DNA of 8,186 nt from an uncultured Gammaproteobacteria bacterium. Lineage in GTDB: Bacteria; Pseudomonadota; Gammaproteobacteria; Ga0077536. Of the stretch, positions 1 to 6,469 are shown in pieces (the stretch's first letter is position 1; every line of letters starts with the position of its first letter). A model generated the notes under the pieces. That model ran no database searches. It saw only the letters and a program-made list of their open reading frames with translations, and was not told where the DNA came from. Location: NCBI GenBank assembly GCA_903866355.1, contig CAIPNE010000221.1, forward strand, positions 1-8,186, in the 5' to 3' direction. The position numbers were made by a program, and so were the translations under genes.

Positions 1-1
1 G

Positions 2-1357
2 ACCTACGACTGGGTCTATACCCGCCGTTGGCTGGAGCAGTTTGTCGAGGGCGTGCTCGCTTCGCCGCTGATTCAAACCAGCACTTATGCCGCCTTCCAT
101 GCGCGTACGCCCACCCGCGGCATCGTTTATTTACCCACCGCCTCCTACAGCGAAATGAATCAGTGGACCTTGCCGGCGACCTCGGCTGGCCGCTATGCGC
201 AGTTGCTTGCCACGCTCAAGACCCAGCCAGATTTTGAGTGCGTGCGGCCATTTGTACGGGGCGGCATTTGGCGCAATTTTTTGTCTCGCTACCCGGAGTC
301 GAACTGGCTGCATAAGCGCATGTTGGGGCTTTCGGCGCGCTTGGCGGCCGCACCGCCGGCACTTGCTAACGATCCCGCCTTGCGCGACATGCTCTACCGC
401 GGGCAAGCCAACGATGCTTATTGGCACGGGCTTTTTGGCGGGCTTTACCTGCCGCACTTGCGGCGTGCCGTGTGGCGCAACCTGATTGCCTTAGAAGCAG
501 CTCTAGACGACGGGCAACCGGTGCGCACCACGCCTGCGGTGGATGTTGATTATGACGGCGCGCGCGAAGTATTCCTCGCCAATGCTCACTGCCAAGTGGT
601 CTTGCGTGACGATGGGCTAGGTGCTGCGCACGAACTCACCAGTTATCCGCTGCTCCACAATTTTGGCGACACCTTGCGCCGCCACGCGGAGCACTACCAT
701 CAGTTGCCGCCCGAGGGTTTAGAGGATGCGCAGCCGAGCCACAGCGGGATTGCATCCGCCCACGATCGACTGGCTTTTAAAACCCCGCTAGTGGCGGCCG
801 ATCTCGCCGTAGACCCGCACGGGCGGGTGTTATTTAGCGATACCGTGTTCTTGCCCGATGGGGCGAGCGTGCCACTGGACGCTTACCGCCTTGGCGACTG
901 TACGCCCACCAGTGTGACGTTTTGGCACGCGCTGTCGGGCGACCCGGAGGCTATTTGCAAAACGTGGCGCTTGGCTGCAGAAGGTATCTCACTGGCCTAC
1001 ACCATGCGTCTGCCAGACGGTGCCTATTTGGGCAGCGAGCTTAATCTTGCGCTGCCTAGCTGTGAGGGTTTTGGCGGGCGGTACACGCTGGCAGATGGTT
1101 CTTTTCCCGGCGGTTTCGGTCAGACAGTTGAACTGGCGGCGGTGTGCGAACTCTCAATGGAAGACGCGGAACTCTTGGGGCGCGTGCGCTTAGTCACCTC
1201 GAGCCCCGTGCGCTGCGAGGCAAAGCCCCATTTTACGGTGTCGCAGTCGGAAGCCGGTCTGGAAAAAATTATGCAGGCCGCGTGCCTTAAGCTGAGTTGG
1301 GCCTCGCCACAGTTTAATGTTCGATTAAGCCTCGAGTCCTGCCCGTCATGGCTTTGA
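2..1357 (+). CDS. GH57 4-alpha-glucanotransferase / alpha-amylase family protein (5' partial)
   Basis: The frame is open from the window edge, so the start codon lies upstream; the GTG at 53 is internal. The 451 visible residues match the C-terminal two thirds of Thermococcus litoralis-type 4-alpha-glucanotransferases, which move alpha-1,4-glucan segments between chains (cytoplasmic glycogen/maltodextrin metabolism). Counting from base 2, TYDWVY opens the fragment; in the family this lies just after the catalytic Asp region, so the nucleophile and acid/base are outside the window. YLPTASY is at about 43-49, VRGGIWRNF at 85-93, YPESNWLHKRML at 97-108 and QANDAYWHGLFGG at 135-147. The rest corresponds to the helical DUF1925 and beta-sandwich DUF1926 regions, ending normally after the FTVSQSEAGLEKIMQ block. 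A TGA ends the gene. Family assignment is strong. Glucanotransferase versus amylase activity cannot be decided from this fragment. Confidence 0.9.
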   Translation, partial: TYDWVYTRRWLEQFVEGVLASPLIQTSTYAAFHARTPTRGIVYLPTASYSEMNQWTLPATSAGRYAQLLATLKTQPDFECVRPFVRGGIWRNFLSRYPESNWLHKRMLGLSARLAAAPPALANDPALRDMLYRGQANDAYWHGLFGGLYLPHLRRAVWRNLIALEAALDDGQPVRTTPAVDVDYDGAREVFLANAHCQVVLRDDGLGAAHELTSYPLLHNFGDTLRRHAEHYHQLPPEGLEDAQPSHSGIASAHDRLAFKTPLVAADLAVDPHGRVLFSDTVFLPDGASVPLDAYRLGDCTPTSVTFWHALSGDPEAICKTWRLAAEGISLAYTMRLPDGAYLGSELNLALPSCEGFGGRYTLADGSFPGGFGQTVELAAVCELSMEDAELLGRVRLVTSSPVRCEAKPHFTVSQSEAGLEKIMQAACLKLSWASPQFNVRLSLESCPSWL

Positions 1358-1418
1358 GCGTGGTCAATCGGCTGCGGTTTAGGGCTGGTGCAATCGTATC
1401 AAGGGTGTTCCAATTACT

Positions 1419-1964
1419 GTGAGGGAATGCTTAAAAACCGCATTGATGGGGGATGCCGCTGTCCTGATTACGATTGAAAGTGTCCGTGCCGCCGGTAGTG
1501 CGATCAGGCGTGCGATTGCCGAAACCGAAGGCCCATTGCCGCCGGCGTTTCTCATGGAGTTTCTCTTGAGCGACTGGCGCCGCTATTTGGTGCGCGTGCA
1601 TCAAGAGTTTGGTGCCGACAGCGAGGAATGGAAAAACGCGATCGATGTCACCAATCGGCTGATATTGAGCGTTTTGCCCGTGGAAGGCGGCGCCGCGCGA
1701 ACGGTTCTTGTGCAAGGTCTATTGCGCTTGGTAGCCGATGTCCGCATTGGCATCGCTGTTTCTGGCATGGCAGATGATGCGTGCGAGGCCTTTCTAAATG
1801 AATTGCGGGCTATACATTTGCTGCTGATCAACACCCCCAAAGAGTCCCTCGAAGGGGATGTCGATCTCTCACAAACCTTTGCGCTGAACACCCGCGACCC
1901 GCGCTACCGCGCCCTGTTGGATAAACTCGACGGACTCGACAGCGTCGAACATATCAATCTGTAA
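1419..1964 (+). CDS. Stand-alone DUF1631 C-terminal-like protein
   Basis: A 181-residue, predominantly helical, probably cytoplasmic protein without signal peptide or membrane segment. The segment LPPAFLMEFLLSDWRRYLVRVHQ, continuing through GADSEEWKNAIDVTNRLILSV and up to AFLNELRAIH (about residues 39-136), resembles the C-terminal part of DUF1631 proteins, which are usually several hundred residues long and of unknown function. The GTG at 1419 is the first start after an in-frame TAG at 1380. Its ribosome site is weak (AAGGG at 1401-1405, 13 bases away), and the ATG at 1446 is an alternative. It follows the GH57 gene by 61 bases on the same strand and may share its transcript. The large N-terminal part of DUF1631 is absent, so this is either a domain-only paralogue or a remnant. 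The family call is from remembered pattern; no function is proposed. Confidence 0.7.
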   Translation: MRECLKTALMGDAAVLITIESVRAAGSAIRRAIAETEGPLPPAFLMEFLLSDWRRYLVRVHQEFGADSEEWKNAIDVTNRLILSVLPVEGGAARTVLVQGLLRLVADVRIGIAVSGMADDACEAFLNELRAIHLLLINTPKESLEGDVDLSQTFALNTRDPRYRALLDKLDGLDSVEHINL

Positions 1965-2218
1965 GCACCTGTGGCGGCGCTCTGGCAGGCAACTCGTGCT
2001 GAGTTCGTCGCTGGGTGATTGCAGCCGACAAAGCCACAAAAAACTTTTGTTCTAGACGCCACAGGGGCTGTTTGAGCTGACCGCCTAGCCCTGCCGGCGC
2101 GTTGTTGGTGGCTGACCCAGGGTCGCTCACTGCAAAAAAACCGGGGCGTGCGCAAGGCAAGACTGGCCGCTGCGCCTGCGTGCAGCGGCCAGTGAGGTCG
2201 AGGTTCTAGTGTTGGACG
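1965..2218. other. Convergent intergenic region with inverted repeats
   Basis: This lies between the + strand DUF1631-like gene and the - strand HU gene. It holds a widely spaced perfect inverted repeat, CCTGTGGCG at 1968-1976 and CGCCACAGG at 2057-2065. Nested inside is a small AT hairpin, ACAAAA (2036-2041) with TTTTGT (2045-2050) and a 3-base loop. A run of seven A residues lies at 2133-2139. Small open frames here have no recognisable product or ribosome site. The structures could end transcription from the left-hand genes, but no classical stem plus T-run is seen on the + strand. Confidence 0.4.
2162..2193 (-). terminator. Perfect 12-bp hairpin downstream of HU gene
   Basis: ACTGGCCGCTGC (2162-2173) and GCAGCGGCCAGT (2182-2193) are perfect reverse complements around an 8-base loop. 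The hairpin starts 26 bases past the HU stop codon, in the right place for a terminator of that gene. On the - strand the stem is followed by CTTGCCTTGC, not a clean T-run; a run of seven T lies a further 22 bases on (2139-2133). It may be a weak intrinsic terminator, act in both directions between the convergent genes, or only protect the 3' end. Confidence 0.55.
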
Positions 2219-2611
2219 TTAGCCCGCAACTGCGTCTTTAGGCGCTTTTTTGCCAGTGGCGGCGTCCGCTCCCTTGCCGGCAACGGCGTCTTTCAGAATC
2301 TTGAGCGCCGCCACTCGCACCGAGACGCTAGCGGGACGCGCAGGGCGCTTGACCATCTCACCCGGCTTGAAGGGGTTGGGCACGGTGGCGGCCTTGGTTG
2401 CTGGCTTGGGTACGCGCCGCAGCTTGATGCCGAGTTCCGGGATGCTCATTTCGCCCGAGCCATTTTTGTTCAAGTGACGCAACGCGTGTTCATGTACCGC
2501 GGCCAACACTAATTGAATTTCCTTCTTCTTCATGCCGGTGGTCTCGGCGATCGCCGCTAGGATCTGGCTCTTGGTTTCTTTGGTCTTGATCGCGGGCTTG
2601 GCTCGGCTCAT
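2219..2611 (-). CDS. HU-family DNA-binding protein with basic Ala/Lys-rich tail
   Basis: A 130-residue histone-like nucleoid protein expected to bind and bend DNA as a dimer. Residues 12-48 (TKSQILAAIAETTGMKKKEI onward) form the helical dimerisation half. GSGEMSIPELGIKLRRVPKPATKA (about 51-74) and VPNPFKPGEM (77-86) correspond to the beta saddle and DNA-binding arm, with the Asn-Pro tip typical of HU. SVRVAALKILKDAV (97-110) is the final helix. The tail after 110 is rich in Ala, Gly and Lys and repeats KDAVAG (107-112 and 125-130). At about 130 residues it is longer than canonical 90-residue HU, as in the divergent HU paralogues common in proteobacteria. The ATG start is set by CAGGAG (2618-2623) six bases upstream. 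The gene is monocistronic, between a hairpin and a long intergenic gap. Confidence 0.9.
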   Translation of the reverse strand: MSRAKPAIKTKETKSQILAAIAETTGMKKKEIQLVLAAVHEHALRHLNKNGSGEMSIPELGIKLRRVPKPATKAATVPNPFKPGEMVKRPARPASVSVRVAALKILKDAVAGKGADAATGKKAPKDAVAG

Positions 2612-3044
2612 TGCGTACTCCTGTCAGTGTTAGAAAAACGATGTGGAAGCGGCAAAGGACATCCAAAGAGGATCCGTCCGACGCCGGACTGACCGCGTAA
2701 TGTCAACTTTTACGACTCTCGAATATTGCCTTTTGGGCGGTTCCGTGGGGGTTTTCTGCAGATGGAATTCCAATGCACAAGCCTGTCCACGCGCCGATAA
2801 TATAATCCGGGGCTGCAGTTTTGTAAGCCCTCTGTAAGGCCGTAAACGCCTTTGTCGGCTATTTCTTGCCGAGTTTGGCGAGATTCTTCATTCAACACCC
2901 ACTGGCGTGGCCTAATTGGTCGTCGCTCAGGGCGTGCGCGCGAGGCGACCGAGCTAACCGGGGTCAGCTCAGTTTGCGCTTAATCCCCGTTCAGCCGCCG
3001 GTGGCGATACCTCGCCAGGCCGCACGTTTAGGCACTGGGGGGCG
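2612..3044. other. 433-base intergenic region; no convincing gene
   Basis: This is the leader of the HU gene (left end) and the trailer of the sulfur operon (right end). Visible elements: the HU ribosome site at 2618-2623; a TTGACA on the - strand (2701-2706) with only GC-rich sequence where its -10 should be; a perfect TATAAT on the + strand (2801-2806) without a good -35; a GGGCT/AGCCC stem (2810-2814 with 2826-2830) just after it; a TGGCGA/TCGCCA stem at 3002-3017; and the hairpin at 2949-2972 listed separately. Two short GTG-started frames (2643-2837 + and 2710-2898 -) have no ribosome site and no recognisable product. No tRNA or other known RNA was recognised. Confidence 0.5.
2949..2972 (-). 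terminator. Putative 3'-end hairpin of the sulfur operon
   Basis: Read on the - strand this forms a 10-bp stem (CTGAGCTGAC with GTTAGCTCGG) around a CCCG loop. Two of the pairs are G-U wobbles. On the + strand those positions become A-C and C-A mismatches, so the structure is favoured in RNA made leftward. It starts 73 bases after the stop of the dehydrogenase gene, the last gene of the leftward operon. No T-run follows (GTCGCCTCG), so it would be an atypical terminator or a 3'-end stabilising stem. Confidence 0.4.
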
Positions 3045-3848
3045 TTAGTCAACTTTGCGAAAATCTGCCGCGCGAGTGGCCACGATGCGCCGTAGCCAAC
3101 TGCCTGGGAGCAATTTGGCAGCCAGTGCCAATAGTTGATTGATCCAGCCTGGGATGCAGATTGCCCGTCCGCGGGCCGCGGCGGCGAGTCCGGCGCGCAC
3201 CACACTGGGGGCGTCCATCCACAGCCAACCTGGCAGGCGCCCCACGTGCTCGCGCATCCCATTGGCATCGTGGAATTCGGTCAAGGTAAAACCGGGGCAG
3301 AGCGCTGAGACGCGCACGCCAGAGGGTGCCAATTCGGCGGCCAAGGATTCGGAGAATTTAATGAGCCAAACTTTTGCGGGGCCGTAAAGCGTGTGTCCCG
3401 CAGTGCTGGGCATGAAGCCCGCCAGCGAGCTGACGTTGATAATGGTGCCGTGGCCACGTGCACGCATGCCCGCCGCCAAGCGATAAGATAGCACAGCCAC
3501 GGCGTCGATCATCACGCGCTGGAAGTCCGCGTGGACTGCCCAAGTTTGGCCGAGATAGCTACCCGGCACGCCGTAACCCGCGTTGTTGATGAGCACCTCG
3601 ACGCTAAGTCCCGCCGTGCTGACGGCTTCCAAGAGATCGGCAGCACCGGTCGGGTGTGCCAAATCCGCGCTGATCACGTGACACACCACGCCATTCGCTG
3701 CCTGCAGTTCGGCCGCGAGCGCGTGTAGCCGTTCGGTGCGGCGCGCAGTGAGCACCAAATCGTGCCCTTGCGCCGCCAGTTGGCGAGCAAATTCCGCACC
3801 GAGTCCTGCCGAGGCGCCAGTCACCAAGGCCACCGGCCGCGCACTCAC
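3045..3848 (-). CDS. Short-chain dehydrogenase/reductase (classical SDR)
   Basis: A 267-residue cytoplasmic NAD(P)-dependent oxidoreductase with a Rossmann fold. TGASAGLG (10-17) is the cofactor-binding glycine motif. R36-R37 after the second strand suggests NADP(H) preference. D62 (SADLA) and NNAG (88-91) are in place. The catalytic residues are Ser141 (INVSS), Tyr155 and Lys159 (YGPAK), followed by the PGF turn at 185-187. The fourth catalytic residue, usually Asn after the fourth helix, appears to be Asp115 (codon GAC, 3506-3504). The C-terminal third is hydrophobic (WINQLLALAAKLLPGSWL), as in DltE/YqjQ-like members. The GTG start overlaps the upstream transporter's TGA in GTGA (3848-3845), with GGGG nearby as a ribosome site, so translation is probably coupled. 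The substrate is unknown. Sitting last in a sulfur operon does not by itself indicate a sulfur substrate. Confidence 0.92.
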   Translation of the reverse strand: MSARPVALVTGASAGLGAEFARQLAAQGHDLVLTARRTERLHALAAELQAANGVVCHVISADLAHPTGAADLLEAVSTAGLSVEVLINNAGYGVPGSYLGQTWAVHADFQRVMIDAVAVLSYRLAAGMRARGHGTIINVSSLAGFMPSTAGHTLYGPAKVWLIKFSESLAAELAPSGVRVSALCPGFTLTEFHDANGMREHVGRLPGWLWMDAPSVVRAGLAAAARGRAICIPGWINQLLALAAKLLPGSWLRRIVATRAADFRKVD

Positions 3849-5641
3849 GACAACCCCGTAACGTCAGGCGTCAGATTGGCTGCGGGCAGCGGTTGGGCCG
3901 CACCGGATTGCGCTTCGCAGTCCTGGGTGCGCAGGTGCGTAAAGGCCTCGTGAGTGAATCGAAACACGCGACCGGTGAGCTCATCTAGGAGGCTTGAACG
4001 CGCCAGTTGATCCAGCACCGGGCCTTTGACTTCGGTGAGATAAAAACTGAGGCCGGCGGCGGCGAGCCGTTGGTTGATGGCGCGCAAACTCTCCATGGCG
4101 GTGGCGTCGATGTGATTGACGGACGACATGACGAGAATCACATGGCGTGCCAATGGCTGGACATCTAGCGCTTGTTGCAGCGCGTTTTCCGCGGCCGTGA
4201 TGTTGCCGAAGAATAAATTTTCATCGATGCGTAAGGCCAAAATATTGGGTTGAGTCTCCACGGCTGCTCGTTGCTGGTTGCGATATTGTTGCGTGCCGCT
4301 GACTTGGCCAAGAATCGCGATATGCGGTCGGCTGGCTTGCCACAAGAGCGCCAGTAAGGACAGCGCAACACCAAGTCCTATGCCAACCTCAACGCCCAGC
4401 ACTAGCACCCCAAGCGTGGTCGCTATTTGCGCCGCGCCATCGGCTTTCGAATAAGCCCACACCCGGCGCAGCGCGGCCGGTTCAATGAGCGCACACATGG
4501 GAATGATGATGCTCGCGGCGAGCACGCAGGCCGGCAGACGCGCAAACAGGCCACCCATCGGTGCGAGTAGGGCCAGCATCGCCGCCGCCGCGACCACCCC
4601 CGCGAGCGGCGAACGCGCGCCTGCTGCGTGATTGACAATCGAGCGAGAAAAACCGCCCGCAACGGGCAGGCCACCGGTAAACGCCGCCGCCAGATTAGCC
4701 GCACCCAAGCCCAGCAATTCACGATTGGGCTCGATGCGATCGCCCTCACGGGCCGCGAGCAGCTGCGCCATCGACACACTCTGGATAAAGCTCACCAGCG
4801 CTAGCGCGCAGGCGGGTAGCAGCAGGGCTTTTAGCGAGGTTGCCGCGAGCGTGGGCATCACCAACGCCGGCAGTACGGTGGGAATCGAGCCGACCACGGT
4901 CACGTTATAAACGGTGTCCAAATTAAAACCCACCGTGAGCCCAATGGCGCACAACATCACGAATATCGGCGCTAGCTTCGTCAGCAAATCGGCGGCTGTC
5001 GGGCGCAGCTCCAGCGCTGTAAACAAGCGGCCCAGAGCAGCCGGTGCGCCCGCCAACACCAGTGCGGCTGTGAGGCCGAACACGGCGGTAGTGGGATGGA
5101 GCTGGGTGAGTCCTCCAAACAGTGCTTGTCCTAACGCCAGCGCTGTCTGTCCGCGCCCTTGCACCCCCAGCAGGGGCATCAATTGGCCCAGAATAATGAG
5201 CACCACCGAGCCACTCATGAAGCCATTAATGACTGGGGCACTGAGCAGGTGTGCGAGCAAACCCAGACGTAACACACCGCTGAGCAATAATAGGCCACCG
5301 ACCAACATGGCCAGCTGCAAGGCCAGCCCTGCGTAGGCCGCGGAACCCGGCAGCGCTAATGGGGCGAGCGCCGATGCGCTCATGAGGGAGATAACCGGCA
5401 CCGGCCCGACGGCCAGTGTGCGCGAGGATCCAAAAATGGCGTAGGCCACTAGCGGTAACATGCTGGCATACAGCCCGGTTTGGGCGGGCAACCCAGCCAG
5501 CAGCGCATAAGCCAGACTTTGGGGGACCAGCATCATCACGACCACTAGCCCGGCGACAACATCGCGCTGGACGCTGGTGCGCCCATAGCCGTTCCACCAC
5601 GCTGGGCGGAGGGCCCGCCAGCGGCCCGCAGTGGGCGTCAT
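3845..5641 (-). CDS. SulP/SLC26-family anion transporter with C-terminal STAS domain
   Basis: A 598-residue inner-membrane permease of full family length. Residues 28-87 carry the SulP signature (LVPQSLAYALLAGLPAQTGLY and AVGPVPVISLM), followed by many hydrophobic helices to about 435. The second hallmark block is at about 300-345 (DRIEPNRELLGLG, GGLPVAGGFSRS, VNHAAGARSP). The cytoplasmic STAS domain spans roughly 467-570, with IDATAMESL (511-519) as its conserved loop. Family members move sulfate, bicarbonate or other anions, usually with H+ or Na+. In this operon sulfate or sulfite is a reasonable guess, not shown by the sequence. The start lies 9 bases after the DUF442 stop without a clear ribosome site. 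A CCGGC/GCCGG stem (5644-5648 with 5654-5658) holds that stop in its loop, which suggests translational coupling. Confidence 0.93.
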   Translation of the reverse strand: MTPTAGRWRALRPAWWNGYGRTSVQRDVVAGLVVVMMLVPQSLAYALLAGLPAQTGLYASMLPLVAYAIFGSSRTLAVGPVPVISLMSASALAPLALPGSAAYAGLALQLAMLVGGLLLLSGVLRLGLLAHLLSAPVINGFMSGSVVLIILGQLMPLLGVQGRGQTALALGQALFGGLTQLHPTTAVFGLTAALVLAGAPAALGRLFTALELRPTAADLLTKLAPIFVMLCAIGLTVGFNLDTVYNVTVVGSIPTVLPALVMPTLAATSLKALLLPACALALVSFIQSVSMAQLLAAREGDRIEPNRELLGLGAANLAAAFTGGLPVAGGFSRSIVNHAAGARSPLAGVVAAAAMLALLAPMGGLFARLPACVLAASIIIPMCALIEPAALRRVWAYSKADGAAQIATTLGVLVLGVEVGIGLGVALSLLALLWQASRPHIAILGQVSGTQQYRNQQRAAVETQPNILALRIDENLFFGNITAAENALQQALDVQPLARHVILVMSSVNHIDATAMESLRAINQRLAAAGLSFYLTEVKGPVLDQLARSSLLDELTGRVFRFTHEAFTHLRTQDCEAQSGAAQPLPAANLTPDVTGLS

Positions 5642-5650
5642 GGCCGGCGA

Positions 5651-5998
5651 TCAGCCGGGTGCGTCGGTGGCAGCGCGATATAAATTGGCAGCGCGCGCAC
5701 CCGAACGGCAAAAACCCAAGACCGGCTTGGGCAGCACCGCCAGCAGGTCCGCCATCTGGGTGACCTCATCGGGTTTGAAGGCGTTTGGAATGACCGGCAA
5801 GTAGGCATACTGCAAGCCCGCGGCCAACGCCGCTTGCTCTAGCGCCGCATTCGAAGGCTGCTCCGCGCCGCCTTCGGCGTCTGGGCGATTGTTCACCACA
5901 CTGCGAAAACCAGCTGCCGCTACGCTGGCCAATTGTGCGGGTAGGAGTTGCGCTGCGACGGCAAAATCGGGGGTGACAGACTCAAATTTAAACGACAT
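5651..5998 (-). CDS. DUF442 / TIGR01244 rhodanese- and phosphatase-like protein (Blh N-domain type)
   Basis: A 115-residue cytoplasmic protein corresponding to the DUF442 domain that is often fused in front of the persulfide dioxygenase in Blh (beta-lactamase hydrolase-like) proteins. NNRPDAE (36-42), the GLQYAYLPV segment (61-69) and the active loop FCRSGAR (96-102; Cys97, Arg102) are diagnostic. The loop has rhodanese spacing, with Arg five residues after Cys, so sulfane-sulfur transfer is a plausible activity. The frame is open further upstream, but the ATG at 5998 is chosen because GGAG lies 8 bases before it and it overlaps the previous stop as TGATG. It is cut off right after the active loop helix, which is normal for the domain. 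In this window it is separate from the dioxygenase gene, which lies on the other strand. Confidence 0.9.
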   Translation of the reverse strand: MSFKFESVTPDFAVAAQLLPAQLASVAAAGFRSVVNNRPDAEGGAEQPSNAALEQAALAAGLQYAYLPVIPNAFKPDEVTQMADLLAVLPKPVLGFCRSGARAANLYRAATDAPG

Positions 5999-6459
5999 CA
6001 GCGTGCTCCAGAATGAGGGCGCGGGACCTGTGAGGTTGGCGCGCGTTTGAGAAATTTTTCTAAACCTTCGAAGGCCAACATGCCCACCAACATGGCGCAC
6101 ACGAACAATCCTGCTGCTGGTGCGCCACTCCCCAATGTCACAATCGCCGGGCCCGGGCAAAAACCAGCCAACCCCCAACCCATGCCAAACAAGACGCTGC
6201 CGAGGATGAGTCGTGGCTCTAAATCGCGCGCGGTGGGCAATAGCATGGGCGCACCTAGCAGCGAGCGGGGACGATTTTTGGCCACCGCAAAGGCACCGCT
6301 AGCCACACAAATGGCACCGCCCATCACCAGCGCGAGCGAAGGGTCCCAAGCGCCCCCGAGATCCAGGAAAGCCTGTACTTTAGCCGGGTTGGTCATGCCG
6401 CCGAGGATAAGTCCCAAGCCAAATAGCAGACCACAAAACAAGGCACTGATTGTTAGCAT
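5998..6459 (-). CDS. YeeE/YedE half-size sulfur permease subunit (DUF6691 type)
   Basis: A 153-residue inner-membrane protein with about four hydrophobic helices. GLILGGMTNPAKVQAFLDLGG (about 16-36) and WDPSLALVMGG (38-48) are the N-terminal hallmark of the DUF6691 half. GWGLAGFCPGPAIVTLGSG (94-112, Cys101) is the second, with the Cys expected on the substrate path of YeeE-type thiosulfate/sulfur carriers. An earlier in-frame ATG exists at 6483. The ATG at 6459 is preferred because AGGAG (6467-6471) sits 7 bases upstream and overlaps the TAG of the preceding gene. It pairs with the next gene upstream: the two halves together resemble the PmpA/PmpB-type permease of other BigR-like loci. The exact substrate (thiosulfate, sulfide or sulfite species) is not determined. 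Confidence 0.9.
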   Translation of the reverse strand: MLTISALFCGLLFGLGLILGGMTNPAKVQAFLDLGGAWDPSLALVMGGAICVASGAFAVAKNRPRSLLGAPMLLPTARDLEPRLILGSVLFGMGWGLAGFCPGPAIVTLGSGAPAAGLFVCAMLVGMLAFEGLEKFLKRAPTSQVPRPHSGAR

Positions 6460-6469
6460 GATCGCGCTC

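Noticed and set aside
1954..2160. 68-codon - strand frame in the convergent gap (TTG start)
   Set aside because: Rare start, no ribosome site, runs through the 3' end of the neighbouring gene, and no similarity recognised.
2701..2706. TTGACA on the - strand as the -35 of the HU gene
   Set aside because: The sequence 16-18 bases downstream is GC-rich with nothing like a -10, so it is not supported as a complete promoter.
2643..2898. Two short GTG-started frames, one on each strand
   Set aside because: They overlap each other, have no ribosome sites and no recognisable features.
4914..5336. 140-codon open frame on the + strand
   Set aside because: It is antisense to the SulP gene, has no recognisable domain, and its composition is explained by the transmembrane codons on the other strand.
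5999..6178. N-terminal extension of the DUF442 frame
   Set aside because: The extra 60 residues overlap the YeeE gene in another frame and look random. The ATG at 5998 has a ribosome site and a TGATG junction.
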